Notes: generated from the letters alone by a model not told the origin. A stretch of 64,000 nucleotides of DNA from Sporomusa ovata DSM 2662 (GCF_000445445.1 NZ_ASXP01000005.1:310053-374052), one strand, 5' to 3'. Shown: positions 27,956 to 36,458, counted from the first letter of the stretch. Translations and numbers: made by a program.

Positions 27956-28786
27956 TTAGTCTTTAAAGATAATCGTCCCAACGTGTTCACCGTTTAGAGC
28001 CTTGGTAATATTTCCTTCCTTAAGACCGTTAATGATCTGAATTTGCTTTACATTGCGGGCGTTTTTCATCATTTCCAGGACGCCCCGCTCAATGATCAAA
28101 TCGTCCAAATCCATTTCCAGTAATTCTTGAACCCCAACCTTAGGAATGAACTTCACATCAGAATTAACCTTCGGGTTGTCCGTGTAGAGACCATCCTCGT
28201 CTTTAACGAAAATGCACTGCTTTGTCCCGAGAACTTCTGATAGAAGATATGCGCCGACATCCGTCCTATTGGGAGGCAATAGCCCCTTGGCAGGAAGTTG
28301 CTCAAAATATCCGTATGGGGGCATGCCGTGGATTACCGGGATGCAACCCTGGGAAAAATACAGTCCTAATTTAGGGATGTCATCTTGACTAATTTTTATT
28401 CCATTATAAGGACCCAACAAAGTACTGATCATCAAAGCATTTTGTTCAGACACGCTTTGCCCCAGCTTAGCAATAATCCCGGTTGGCAGCCCCATATCCA
28501 TAGCAATCGCATAGACGTGTCTAGAGCGCGTACCACCACCGGTAGAAATAAGCATCTTGTGTTCCTGAGCGTTAGCTACAATTTCCTTAAGTACGGGAGT
28601 CAGCGCCTTTGAACCGTAATCTGTAATACTTTGCCCGCCAAGCTTAAGAACAGTCGCATTTGGATACACCTTGAACGGTTCTTTTTCTTCCAGGCTTTGG
28701 AGAAACGACTTACTGACAAGTGATTCGCCCATCAACTTGCTTTTGATGTGTAATTTCTTACTATCCCTCTCACGAATAAGAGCCAT
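27956..28786 (-). CDS. Molybdenum/tungsten storage protein homologue (MosA/MosB, amino-acid kinase fold)
   Basis: A 276-residue amino-acid-kinase-fold protein closely resembling the Azotobacter MoSto subunits. Matching segments are PNATVLKLGGQS, STGGGTRSRH, VKDEDGLYTDNPK and the C-terminal GNITKALNGEHVGTII. MoSto stores polyoxomolybdate or tungstate clusters in an ATP-dependent cage. Here only one subunit is encoded. The frame is open from 28888, but that part overlaps the preceding gene and reads as low-complexity, so I use the ATG at 28786. It is preceded by the small Asp/His-tailed gene and followed by tupBC, a context that supports tungsten or molybdenum. Confidence 0.85.
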   Translation of the reverse strand: MALIRERDSKKLHIKSKLMGESLVSKSFLQSLEEKEPFKVYPNATVLKLGGQSITDYGSKALTPVLKEIVANAQEHKMLISTGGGTRSRHVYAIAMDMGLPTGIIAKLGQSVSEQNALMISTLLGPYNGIKISQDDIPKLGLYFSQGCIPVIHGMPPYGYFEQLPAKGLLPPNRTDVGAYLLSEVLGTKQCIFVKDEDGLYTDNPKVNSDVKFIPKVGVQELLEMDLDDLIIERGVLEMMKNARNVKQIQIINGLKEGNITKALNGEHVGTIIFKD

Positions 28787-28833
28787 ATATATACCTACTT
28801 TTTTGTTAGTTTCGGCTAAATCATAACTATTAC

Positions 28834-29112
28834 TTAATTGTGACCATTGCGTCTGTGACCATCGCGTCTGTGGCCATCGCATCCGCAACCTTCGTGTCCA
28901 TGATCATCGTCATCTTCATCATCTTTGACAGGTTTTAGGTAAATAATTTCTGCTCCAAGTTGGCTAGCAATTTCCTCGATTTCCTGCTTACGAACATGCA
29001 TAACCTTAACTTTGAGATCAATATCCGATATGGCAACAATAACAAAACGTGGCTTCTTATCCCTTTCGCTTACTTTTCTTCTTTCACGAATAAATATTTT
29101 ACCGGTTCCCAT
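28834..29112 (-). CDS. Small protein with Asp/His/Cys metal-binding-like tail
   Basis: A 92-residue protein upstream of the storage protein. The first ~63 residues are a compact alternating basic/hydrophobic domain (KIFIRERRK, RFVIVAISDIDLKVKVMHV). The tail is a run of Asp/Glu followed by HGHEGCGCDGH and repeats of DGHRR, encoded by a 15-bp tandem repeat. Such tails often bind divalent metals. I do not recognise the family. GAGGAG lies 9 bases before the ATG at 29112. The next gene begins 48 bases after its stop, so they are one operon. A metallochaperone or storage cofactor role is only an inference. Confidence 0.7.
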   Translation of the reverse strand: MGTGKIFIRERRKVSERDKKPRFVIVAISDIDLKVKVMHVRKQEIEEIASQLGAEIIYLKPVKDDEDDDDHGHEGCGCDGHRRDGHRRNGHN

Positions 29113-29366
29113 TACTATCAACTCCTCTGCAATTAAACAACACTATGTTGTTTATTATCTATATTTTAGCAAATTCTATGACAAGTTTCAACATTTTTCG
29201 CATTTTATTTTATCCTAGTTTGCTTTTGTTTAATAATTTCCAGATAACAAACCAACAGAAACAAACAAAGTATTGATTCTATTATACATAGCCTTCTCGG
29301 CGCTACCAATATGGGGTTGTCTTACAAAACAAAATACGATATGCTATTGCCGAGAGGTGGAGAATA
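29113..29366. promoter_or_regulatory. Divergent promoter region and leader of the HTH/PBP regulator
   Basis: The 254 bases separate the W/Mo operon (minus) from its probable regulator (plus). Near the regulator, TCTCGGC (29293-29299) and GCCGAGA (29348-29354) form an inverted repeat with a ~48-nt loop, ending next to the ribosome-binding site GAGGTGGAG. The arrangement could be an operator or a leader hairpin. Confidence 0.45.
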
Positions 29367-30302
29367 ATGGCGGATGAAGTTTCATATACTCCGGATGAAG
29401 TTGCTAAAATACTAAAAGTTACTCGATATACGGTTTACGAAATGATTAAGCGCGGCGATTTGGTTGCCTACCGGATTGGCCGGAACATGCGTATCGATAG
29501 TGCCGCTCTTGAGAACTATAAGAAAAAGTTTCAGGGAAAAAAGCTCATCGGGCCAGTATTTACCAGGCCTCAGTCAGAAAGTTCATTTGATAGTAGAAAC
29601 GAACTCATTCTTTGCGGCCAGGAGGGAGTGCTTGATATCCTGACACGGCATTTAGAGTATCAGGTTCAAAATGTACGCTTTCTGAGGCATTATGCGGGAA
29701 GTATGGAGGGGTTAATGGCTCTATACAACGGAACAGCCAACATAGCTGCGGCTCACCTTTGGGATGGCGATAGCGACGAATATAACATCCCCTACGTACG
29801 ACGCTTTCTACCTGGTCAACGGCCAATTATTATTAATTTGGTTTATCGGATGGAAGGCTTCTACGTTGCACCTGGTAATCCAAAGGAAATTATGGAATGG
29901 TCAGATCTTACCAAATCAAATGTCCGACTTATCAATCGTGAACGCGGGTCGGGAGCACGGGTGCTACTTGATGAAAAGCTGTGTCAGTTAGATATTGATC
30001 CTTGCCAAATCGTTGGATATGAAAAAGAAGAAATGAGCGACCTGGCTGTGGCGAGCAGCATAGCAAGAGGCGAAGCTGACGCGGGGCTAGGAACGGAGCA
30101 GGCGGCTATGCACGTAAAGAATGTCGATTTTGTTCCGCTACAGAAAGAACGGTATGACCTTGTGCTCTTAAGGCAAGATTTAGAAAAATCTCACTTTCAA
30201 GAAATTATTTCAATATTACGGTCCAAAACATTTCAACAAGAGGTCGCCGGTATAGATGGTTATGATATTTCAAAGATGGGCGACATCATCGCCGAAATTT
30301 GA
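29367..30302 (+). CDS. Excisionase-type HTH regulator fused to a periplasmic-binding-like molybdate/tungstate domain
   Basis: A 311-residue protein. Residues ~5-52 are a MerR/excisionase-like HTH (YTPDEVAKILKVTRYTVYEMI, YRIGRNMRID). Residues ~70-305 are a PBP-like domain of the type seen in molybdate-responsive regulators, including GSMEGLMALYNG, AAHLWD and RERGSGARVLLDE. It has no signal peptide, so the binding domain works in the cytoplasm. It probably senses molybdate or tungstate and controls the divergent storage and transport genes. The absence of a secreted TupA makes this the only substrate-binding domain at the locus. The ligand is inferred from context. Confidence 0.85.
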   Translation: MADEVSYTPDEVAKILKVTRYTVYEMIKRGDLVAYRIGRNMRIDSAALENYKKKFQGKKLIGPVFTRPQSESSFDSRNELILCGQEGVLDILTRHLEYQVQNVRFLRHYAGSMEGLMALYNGTANIAAAHLWDGDSDEYNIPYVRRFLPGQRPIIINLVYRMEGFYVAPGNPKEIMEWSDLTKSNVRLINRERGSGARVLLDEKLCQLDIDPCQIVGYEKEEMSDLAVASSIARGEADAGLGTEQAAMHVKNVDFVPLQKERYDLVLLRQDLEKSHFQEIISILRSKTFQQEVAGIDGYDISKMGDIIAEI

Positions 30303-30338
30303 AACTGGATTTATTCCAATTTGACCACAAAATAAAAA

Positions 30339-30387
30339 TACCAAAAGCGTTAATTCCTGTAAAACCAGGCAATTAACGCTTTTGGTA
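30339..30387. terminator. Bidirectional terminator between the regulator and the sigma-54 activator
   Basis: Near-perfect inverted repeat of ~20-bp arms (TACCAAAAGCGTTAATT / AATTAACGCTTTTGGTA). The right arm covers the last codons and stop of the minus-strand gene. Confidence 0.85.
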
Positions 30388-32379
30388 ATTGGTAATCGCA
30401 TACAATCGCATCTTATTATATAAAGTTTTTCGAGATATCCCTAATTCTTTTGCTACTCGACTAACATTGCCGGCAAATGCATCAAGCTTACTAATTATCT
30501 TATCTTTCTCTGTAAATCCCGCTATCTTCTTCCGCTGTTCCCTGCTAAAAATAGTATCATATGGTTGTGGGACTGCTTGTTTCCTAGGCGAAGATGGTGC
30601 ATAAAACACTTCAGGTAAATGCCCCACAGCAATAACTCCATTTCCAGCTAAGCAAGCCGCGTGTTCGATTACGTTTTGTAGTTCTCGAACATTACCTGGC
30701 CAATGATATCTGTTTAAATAAGCAATGACTTCGAATTCCACAGAATATTTGCGACCCTGTTCGCGGCTCAACTTTTCTAAAAAATGTTCAAAAAGCGGTT
30801 GTATATCTTCACGACGCTCCCGCAACGGCGGAATAATGATCGACAACACATTTACTCTATAATAAAGATCAAGCCGAAAGGCTCCTTTTTCTACTTCTTC
30901 CAGCAGATTTTTATTGGTTGCACAAATCAAACGAATGTTAATCGGGATCATCTTATCGCTGCCAATTCGCGTTACTTTTCTTTCTTGTATCACTCTCAGT
31001 AAGGCGATTTGCTGTTCGAGCGGCATGTCCCCGATTTCATCCAAAAAAAGAGTTCCACCAGAAGCTAGTTCAAACTTTCCTGGTTTACCACCCCGTTTCG
31101 CCCCTGTAAAAGCCCCTTCCTCATAGCCAAATAGCTCACTGGCAATCAGTTCCCGTGGAATGGCCCCGCAATTGACAGCCACAAATGGTCCATTATGCTG
31201 AGCACTTCGATTGTGAATGGCTTGGGCAAATATTTCTTTACCTGTACCACTTTCACCAGTGAGCAAAATATTTGATGTAGTAGTCGCAGCCCGCGAAGCA
31301 ACATGGATAGCTTCGCAGATTTGAACACTTTTCCCAACAACATCGTTGAACTGTAACGGGGCAGAGTTGCCAATAAAACGATTAACCGTATTTTTCACTT
31401 GTTTGAGCGATCTGAGGAAAATGATGCCGCCAGTTACCACGTTTTGCTCATTAATTATCGGCTCCCGAAAAGCTACACACGGGCATCCGCCCCCCTGGAT
31501 ATCCACGGTTATCTCGACATCATGATAACTTTTACTAGCAGTTAGCCTCTCCCCTGATCTACTGTCAAATAAGCGCTTAAGTTCTATTCCTAAAATATGT
31601 TGTTCCGATTTTCCGAGCATAGCCTTGCCTGCAGGATTTATTTCGATTACAACCTCATTGTTATCAACTAACAGCACGCCGTCGGAAATGTTATTTAAAA
31701 AATTGGTCACTCTTTTATTAAGCAAAACCAATTCACAATTTTTTTGCCAAATGCTTAACTGCGCAGTAATAGCTTCAGCAATAACTGTTACCATTCCGAG
31801 TGTATGCAAATGGGACGCATGAGACGCGTAAGATATATCTAAAACACCAATAATCCGTCCATTTGAATCATAAATCGACGCTGCCGAGCAGGCAAAAGAA
31901 TGAATTTTTTTGCAATAATGCTCCGCACCTGATACCTGAAGTGATTCTCCCAACTTGATCACTGTTCCAATGGCATTAGTCCCTACATCTTCTTCCCGCC
32001 AGCTAACACCAGGATAAAAGCATCTACTCATTGGATTTTGCCTATTATCTTCGTCGCATAACATTTCAAGAATACAGCCATTTTCGTCAGTTAATACAAT
32101 TATAAATCCCGATCCTTTAAAAAATTCATAAAGCAGAGCCATAAACGGTTTTGCTATCTGAATTAGTTTTTCTTTTTCTTTCAAAACGTTATGCAGGTCC
32201 AAAGCATCTAACTGGTGATGAATTTGATCATCATACGGATCTACTCCCCCATGGTAGCATCTGTACCACGACTCAATAATCTGTTGACGAGCTTTGCACA
32301 TATATGGATTACCTGTCTGCAAAAATTTTTTCCATTCCACGTAAACAGGGTCCAGCATAGGCAAAGCAGCAATTGTCAT
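30373..32379 (-). CDS. Sigma-54-dependent transcriptional activator (GAF-PAS-AAA+-Fis HTH)
   Basis: A 668-residue AcoR-type enhancer-binding protein. An N-terminal GAF-like sensor (~50-215), a PAS domain (~225-320) and the AAA+ domain (~345-575) with Walker A GESGTGKE, the sigma-54 contact loop GAFTGA and Walker B GTLFLDEIGD; a Fis-type HTH (AKELGISRKTLYNKM) ends the protein. It activates sigma-54 RNA polymerase in response to a small molecule or redox cue. It lies downstream of AOR on the same strand, separated by a terminator, and is a candidate regulator of aldehyde metabolism. I did not find a -24/-12 promoter ahead of AOR. Confidence 0.93.
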   Translation of the reverse strand: MTIAALPMLDPVYVEWKKFLQTGNPYMCKARQQIIESWYRCYHGGVDPYDDQIHHQLDALDLHNVLKEKEKLIQIAKPFMALLYEFFKGSGFIIVLTDENGCILEMLCDEDNRQNPMSRCFYPGVSWREEDVGTNAIGTVIKLGESLQVSGAEHYCKKIHSFACSAASIYDSNGRIIGVLDISYASHASHLHTLGMVTVIAEAITAQLSIWQKNCELVLLNKRVTNFLNNISDGVLLVDNNEVVIEINPAGKAMLGKSEQHILGIELKRLFDSRSGERLTASKSYHDVEITVDIQGGGCPCVAFREPIINEQNVVTGGIIFLRSLKQVKNTVNRFIGNSAPLQFNDVVGKSVQICEAIHVASRAATTTSNILLTGESGTGKEIFAQAIHNRSAQHNGPFVAVNCGAIPRELIASELFGYEEGAFTGAKRGGKPGKFELASGGTLFLDEIGDMPLEQQIALLRVIQERKVTRIGSDKMIPINIRLICATNKNLLEEVEKGAFRLDLYYRVNVLSIIIPPLRERREDIQPLFEHFLEKLSREQGRKYSVEFEVIAYLNRYHWPGNVRELQNVIEHAACLAGNGVIAVGHLPEVFYAPSSPRKQAVPQPYDTIFSREQRKKIAGFTEKDKIISKLDAFAGNVSRVAKELGISRKTLYNKMRLYAITNYQKR

Positions 32380-32472
32380 ACAAAACCACTCCTTTCTTAT
32401 TAGCCATCCACTCTATGCGCTATAAATTGTCGCAATAATCAATACACCAACTTCAGGAATACAATATTAGAG

Positions 32473-32533
32473 CGCAGAAGGGAGATGTATATCGAGAACA
32501 TTCCCTCTGCGTCTCTGCGGTTCAAAAAACTTA
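32473..32533. repeat. Long hairpin repeat, copy 2
   Basis: The core 32473-32511 is identical to 21046-21084 over 39 bp; the right arm is shortened and the outer left arm is lost. It lies between AOR and the sigma-54 activator. Confidence 0.85.
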
Positions 32534-32550
32534 TTCTTTCTTATCTTACT

Positions 32551-32578
32551 AAAAAGCCGGGCTTAAGCCCGGCTTTAC
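32551..32578 (-). terminator. Terminator of the AOR gene
   Basis: A perfect 10-bp inverted repeat (AAAGCCGGGC / GCCCGGCTTT) ending in TTTTTAG on the minus strand. Confidence 0.9.
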
Positions 32579-32582
32579 GTGC

Positions 32583-34310
32583 CTAAAAATTAAATACTTC
32601 GTCGATTTCTTCGTCTGTGAAGTCCCAGGTAGTGTTATGTGGTGCACATTCTTCCTCAAAGAACTCCGGCAAACGGTCATCGGCATTGGTAAAGCCGGCT
32701 CTGTGGTTGAAGCCGCGCTCAGCCTTGAGAACAGATTTGCCGAGATCAGTAACATCGTCTGCGGTAAGAGACAGACCGTACTGGGCATTAATCATATCAA
32801 TCAACGCCTGGAAACCATCGGGAATGTCCAGGATAGCGAAAGCAACAAACAGGCACATACCGGTGCTGTCAACAGCGGCAGTGGCAATTTGCAGGTTGCG
32901 GGACAGTTCGATATTACCCTCTTTTTTCAGTGGGTCAACATCGCCGCCGATCTTGAGAATATTGGTAGCAACCGCATAACCCGAAGTGTGGTCAGCACCC
33001 ATCGGAGTGGTAGCGTAGGTCAAACCTACCCCCTTAACCGCACGCGGGTCGTACGCCGGAATTGCCTGGCCTTTGACGACAGGAACCCTGGAAACGCCAT
33101 AGACGCGTCCTACGGTTGCTGCACCACAGCCGAGAATCCGGCCTTGAGGAGTGCCCTTGCGAATTTCTTTAATTAATTCCAGGGCAGCCTTGCCATCGCC
33201 CCAGGGAATGACACCGCCTTCCATGTAAACACCAATGGCAACAGTGATATCAATGGAATCTACACCAACATCATCGCATTCACGGTCAGCATAGGCAATG
33301 AGGTCAAGGTCATTAATCTTGGCGTTGGCGCCAAGAGCCCAGATAGTCTCATACTCAAAACCGCTGGTAATATATTTGCCTTGCTTGTCAACATAGTGCT
33401 GGGAGCAACGCATGATGCAACCGGCGTGGCAGCCGTGGCTAGGTTTACCGCCGCGAGCTTCCATGGTTGCAGTCATAGTTTCGCCGCCAATGTCATTGGC
33501 CCATTCGTTCCGGCCACGGCGGAAGTTTTCAGTAGGCAGACCGCCGGCCTCATTCAGAATATTGACTAGAATGTTGGTACCGTATTTGGTTATACCCTGA
33601 CTGGTGACCGGGTGAGTTGTAAGGGCTTTGGCAAATCGCTTGGCAGCACTCTTGAAATCCTCGCGATTAACAATGGGAACACCAGGAGCACCAGTATCAT
33701 CAATAACAACAGCTTTTATCTTCTTAGAACCCATGACAGCGCCCAGACCGCCGCGGCCGGCGCTGCGGATGTTGCTTTCAGGATCGGCAAAGGAAATGTT
33801 AGCTGCCAAAAGTTTCATTTCGCCGGCCGGACCAATGATGGCCACACCGGCTTTAGCACCATATTTTGCCTGCAGAACTTTAATGGCTTCATAGTTACCC
33901 ATGCCAATGATCTCAGCAGGAGCGTCTTCGATAGTCACATCGTTCATAGTAACTTTGACGACGAAATATTTATCTTCTGCCGGAATTCCTTCAAACACAA
34001 TTGCCTTAATGCCCATTTTGGCCATCTTTTGACCAAAAGTGCCGCCAGTATTACTTTCTTTGATACCACCGGTTAACGGGCTCTTAGCGCCACAGGAAAG
34101 CCGGCCGGAATTAGCAGCATTGGTACCGGTAAGATAGCCGGGGGCAAAAATTAATTTGTTGTATTTCCCCAGTGGATGACAAGTTGGTTTCACTTCATCG
34201 GCGACGAAGTTGGAAGTAAGCGCACGGCCTGCTATGCCGGCGTACTTCTCAGGAACCTCGCTGGTAGCAACATTTTTCGTTGCCATGTCTACACGGATAA
34301 ATTTACCCAT
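32583..34310 (-). CDS. aor: Aldehyde:ferredoxin oxidoreductase, tungstopterin enzyme
   Basis: A 575-residue AOR-family enzyme, slightly shorter than the archaeal prototypes. The N-terminal domain (MGKFIRVDM, ...NSGRLSCGAKSPLTGGIKES) binds one pterin. The cluster-ligating cysteines lie in CHAGCIMRC near residue 300 with a fourth in STGMCLF. AORs interconvert aldehydes and carboxylic acids with ferredoxin in anaerobes and need W-bis-pterin. AAGGAGGG lies before the ATG. The leader contains a Moco/Tuco-type riboswitch, so expression should follow cofactor or tungsten status. A sigma-54 activator gene follows on the same strand. Confidence 0.92.
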   Translation of the reverse strand: MGKFIRVDMATKNVATSEVPEKYAGIAGRALTSNFVADEVKPTCHPLGKYNKLIFAPGYLTGTNAANSGRLSCGAKSPLTGGIKESNTGGTFGQKMAKMGIKAIVFEGIPAEDKYFVVKVTMNDVTIEDAPAEIIGMGNYEAIKVLQAKYGAKAGVAIIGPAGEMKLLAANISFADPESNIRSAGRGGLGAVMGSKKIKAVVIDDTGAPGVPIVNREDFKSAAKRFAKALTTHPVTSQGITKYGTNILVNILNEAGGLPTENFRRGRNEWANDIGGETMTATMEARGGKPSHGCHAGCIMRCSQHYVDKQGKYITSGFEYETIWALGANAKINDLDLIAYADRECDDVGVDSIDITVAIGVYMEGGVIPWGDGKAALELIKEIRKGTPQGRILGCGAATVGRVYGVSRVPVVKGQAIPAYDPRAVKGVGLTYATTPMGADHTSGYAVATNILKIGGDVDPLKKEGNIELSRNLQIATAAVDSTGMCLFVAFAILDIPDGFQALIDMINAQYGLSLTADDVTDLGKSVLKAERGFNHRAGFTNADDRLPEFFEEECAPHNTTWDFTDEEIDEVFNF

Positions 34311-34342
34311 AAAAACCCTCCTTAATAATTATGATTTTATAT

Positions 34343-34406
34343 AAAAAGAGGTGCTAAAAATATTTTAATAAAATATTTCAGTAAATTTTTTTAGAACCTC
34401 TTTTTT
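34343..34406 (-). promoter_or_regulatory. Second hairpin between the AOR riboswitch and the AOR start
   Basis: An imperfect inverted repeat (AAAAAGAGGTGCTAAAAA / TTTTTTAGAACCTCTTTTT) with a T-rich 3' end in either orientation. Placed between the riboswitch terminator and the gene, it could be a second attenuator or an mRNA-stability element. Confidence 0.5.
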
Positions 34407-34459
34407 TACTATTTCTTTAAAGGAGTATCCACCAAATAAGAAATAAGTCCATAAACAGC

Positions 34460-34615
34460 AAAAAAGGAAGCCCGTGTTAACGGACTTCCTTTGCATAATG
34501 GCAGGCACAAAAATTCCTTTTTGCACCCTGTTTACTATCTCCTGGCTGGAAATAGTAACTCGGAACTCTTAATAATATATATTTGCCCCTATACGTTAAG
34601 ATTCCTGCAAAAAAA
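34460..34615 (-). promoter_or_regulatory. Moco/Tuco-type riboswitch of the AOR gene
   Basis: On the minus strand: TTCCGAG, an 11-bp hairpin (TTACTATTTCC...GATAGTAA), ACAGGG, a second hairpin closed by a GGAA tetraloop, then CTGCCATTATGCAAAGGAAG. This overlaps an intrinsic terminator (34463-34490, GGAAGTCCG...CGGGCTTCC plus Ts). The plus-strand moeA leader is a mirror image with compensatory stem changes. The layout agrees with the Moco RNA motif as I remember it (second hairpin with GNRA loop, GCCA-TGCGCAAAGG). Confidence 0.75.
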
Positions 34616-34639
34616 AATATTTTTTAAGAAATTTTTTAC

Positions 34640-34689
34640 ATTTTATAAAATATTTTTAATATTGTCATGTTTTTTTTTGAGTATATAAT
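34640..34689. promoter_or_regulatory. Overlapping divergent promoters for moeA and AOR
   Basis: On the plus strand TTGTCA (34662-34667) is followed after 16 bases by TATAAT (34684-34689). On the minus strand ATGACA (34668-34663) is followed after 17 bases by TAAAAT (34645-34640). The two -35 boxes share five bases, so simultaneous occupancy by two polymerases is unlikely. Confidence 0.7.
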
Positions 34690-34707
34690 ATACCTACCAA
34701 GTAATAC

Positions 34708-34862
34708 TTTTTGCAGGAATTTAGTTGCTACGAAGAGAATATATCCTATCAAGAGTTCCGAGTTACTATCGCCAGATCGGCGATAGTAAACAGGGCGTGA
34801 GAAGGAATTCTCACACCAGCCATTGCGCAAAGGAAGTCCGTTAACACGGGCTTCCTTTTTGT
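34708..34862 (+). promoter_or_regulatory. Moco/Tuco-type riboswitch of moeA
   Basis: Order: GAGTTCCGAG, hairpin TTACTATCGCC...GGCGATAGTAA, ACAGGGC, hairpin GTGAGAAGGAATTCTCAC with a GGAA loop, then ACCAGCCATTGCGCAAAGG. The 3' part merges into a terminator (34831-34862: GGAAGTCCG...CGGGCTTCC then TTTTT). The moeA start follows 45 bases later. Confidence 0.77.
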
Positions 34863-34906
34863 ATATATCTAGCTAATATATATACTCTACTACTGGAGGT
34901 TGGAAA

Positions 34907-36121
34907 ATGAGCGAAAAGTTAGAAGTGGCTCAGGAAAAGTTGTTAAATCTAGTTCAAATTATGCCAACAGAGATGATAGAGTTGAGTGAAAGCTGGCGGA
35001 GGGTATTGGCTGAAACCATAATATCTACTATGGATTTTCCGCCATTTGACCGGTCTCCTTTGGACGGTTATGCAATCATAGCCAAAGATGCGGAGGGGAC
35101 TGTACCTGGCGAACCGGTAATTTTGCGTCAAGTAGATTATGTCCCCGCGGGGGATGTTCCACATCATACTATTACATCAGGAACGGCTTGCCGGATTATG
35201 ACTGGAGCCCCTCTGCCGCCTGGAGCTACTGGAGTTGTACGTCTTGAAGATACAATTGCAGATGGTGATAAAATCATTGTATTAAACGGTCATGGGGCAG
35301 AAAAAAACATTTGTTTCCAGGGTGAAGAGATTTCAGCCGGTGAAGAGGTAATATCTGCCGGTACGGCGATAAATGCGGGAGTAATCGGTATGCTGGCGGT
35401 GTTGGGAAAAGCGCAGGTATGTGTTTTTCGTAAGCCGCTGGTAGCGATTATTGCCACCGGCAGTGAAATTGTCCCTGTAGATTGTCAGTTGACACCTGGT
35501 AAAATCCGCAATTCCAATAGTTACATGCTTAGTGCTCAAGTAGCGGATGCCGGGGCAAAAACCATCCTTATGGGCAATGTGTTGGATAATGTAGACGAAA
35601 TAGCTCTGATGCTAGAAAATGCGTCTACCTGTGATGTTGTAATTACAACAGGCGGAGCCTCAGTAGGTGATCACGATCTAATTGGCGAAGTGTATGAGAA
35701 ACTCGGGATTACCTTATTATTTGACAGAGTAAGCATTAAACCGGGAATGTCGATGCTGGCTGGTATAAAAAATGGCAAGCTTTATCTTGGATTATCTGGG
35801 AATCCGGCAGCAGCGGCTATTTCATTCGAACAGTTAGTTAGGCCAATATTGATGAAGATGTGCGGTCATAAAACATGGTGGCGGCCACGGGTAAGGGCGG
35901 TATTAGCCTCTCCGTTTAATAAAAGTACAGGGGCAAAACGTTTTGTTTGGTCGCAGTGCTGGCAAAAAGATAATGGTATTGTAGCCGAACCTTTACGCCT
36001 GCAGAGTAATGGTATGCTGAAATCGGCGATGATTGCCAACTCGCTTATCGTAATTCCGGAAAATAGTCCTCCGTTGCCGAGCGGAAGCGAAGTCGAGGTT
36101 ATTTTGCTGGTCAATGCTTAG
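34907..36121 (+). CDS. moeA: Molybdopterin molybdenumtransferase
   Basis: A 404-residue MoeA, which inserts molybdate (or tungstate) into adenylated molybdopterin. Signature stretches are FDRSPLDGYA, RIMTGAPLPPG, IATGSEIV and TTGGASVGDHD, with SGNPAAAAISFEQ near residue 305. GGAGG lies 8 bases before the ATG. The gene is divergent from AOR and carries its own riboswitch; a terminator follows. No other Moco biosynthesis genes lie in the window, so this copy may be dedicated to the tungsten enzyme next to it. Confidence 0.95.
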   Translation: MSEKLEVAQEKLLNLVQIMPTEMIELSESWRRVLAETIISTMDFPPFDRSPLDGYAIIAKDAEGTVPGEPVILRQVDYVPAGDVPHHTITSGTACRIMTGAPLPPGATGVVRLEDTIADGDKIIVLNGHGAEKNICFQGEEISAGEEVISAGTAINAGVIGMLAVLGKAQVCVFRKPLVAIIATGSEIVPVDCQLTPGKIRNSNSYMLSAQVADAGAKTILMGNVLDNVDEIALMLENASTCDVVITTGGASVGDHDLIGEVYEKLGITLLFDRVSIKPGMSMLAGIKNGKLYLGLSGNPAAAAISFEQLVRPILMKMCGHKTWWRPRVRAVLASPFNKSTGAKRFVWSQCWQKDNGIVAEPLRLQSNGMLKSAMIANSLIVIPENSPPLPSGSEVEVILLVNA

Positions 36122-36157
36122 CCGGGTTTAAAACACTTCTTGTTACTAGTTATATAT

Positions 36158-36200
36158 GGAACCCCCCCATTACTTGCACAGCAAGTAATAGGGGGGTTCT
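36158..36200. terminator. Bidirectional terminator between moeA and mop
   Basis: An 19-bp almost perfect stem (36159-36177 with 36181-36199) with a poly-C/poly-G base. It lies between convergent genes. Confidence 0.92.
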
Positions 36201-36254
36201 AACATCTTGCATCTCATATTTTTAAAGCAGAGACGGCTTGTCTCGCTCCTATCC

Positions 36255-36458
36255 TTACTTAAGCACCATCATTTCAGTAGCTTTTACCAAAGCCGTAACT
36301 TTATCTCCGGGAACGAGGTTCAAGTCTTCAACAGAATCTATCGTAATGGCGGCTACCAGTTCGGTACCTTTATAATCCATGACGATTTTAGCCATAACAG
36401 TTCCTTTAACAATCTCTTTAACAGTAGCTTCTAATTTGTTTCTTCCGCTGATTTTCAT
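36255..36458 (-). CDS. mop: Molbindin (Mop/TOBE single-domain protein)
   Basis: A 67-residue single Mop domain: MKISGRNKLEATVKEI, then KGTVMAKIVMDYKG and LVPGDKVTALVKATEMM, the classic oxyanion-binding fold of molybdate/tungstate-binding proteins. The ATG at 36458 is chosen over the GTG at 36470, which overlaps the GAGGAG ribosome-binding site. Mop proteins buffer molybdate or tungstate in the cytoplasm. It faces moeA and belongs to the same island. Confidence 0.92.
   Translation of the reverse strand: MKISGRNKLEATVKEIVKGTVMAKIVMDYKGTELVAAITIDSVEDLNLVPGDKVTALVKATEMMVLK

Noticed and set aside
34311..34640. Sigma-54 promoter ahead of AOR
   Set aside because: No GG-N10-GC with proper flanks was found on the minus strand; a sigma-70-type promoter fits better.
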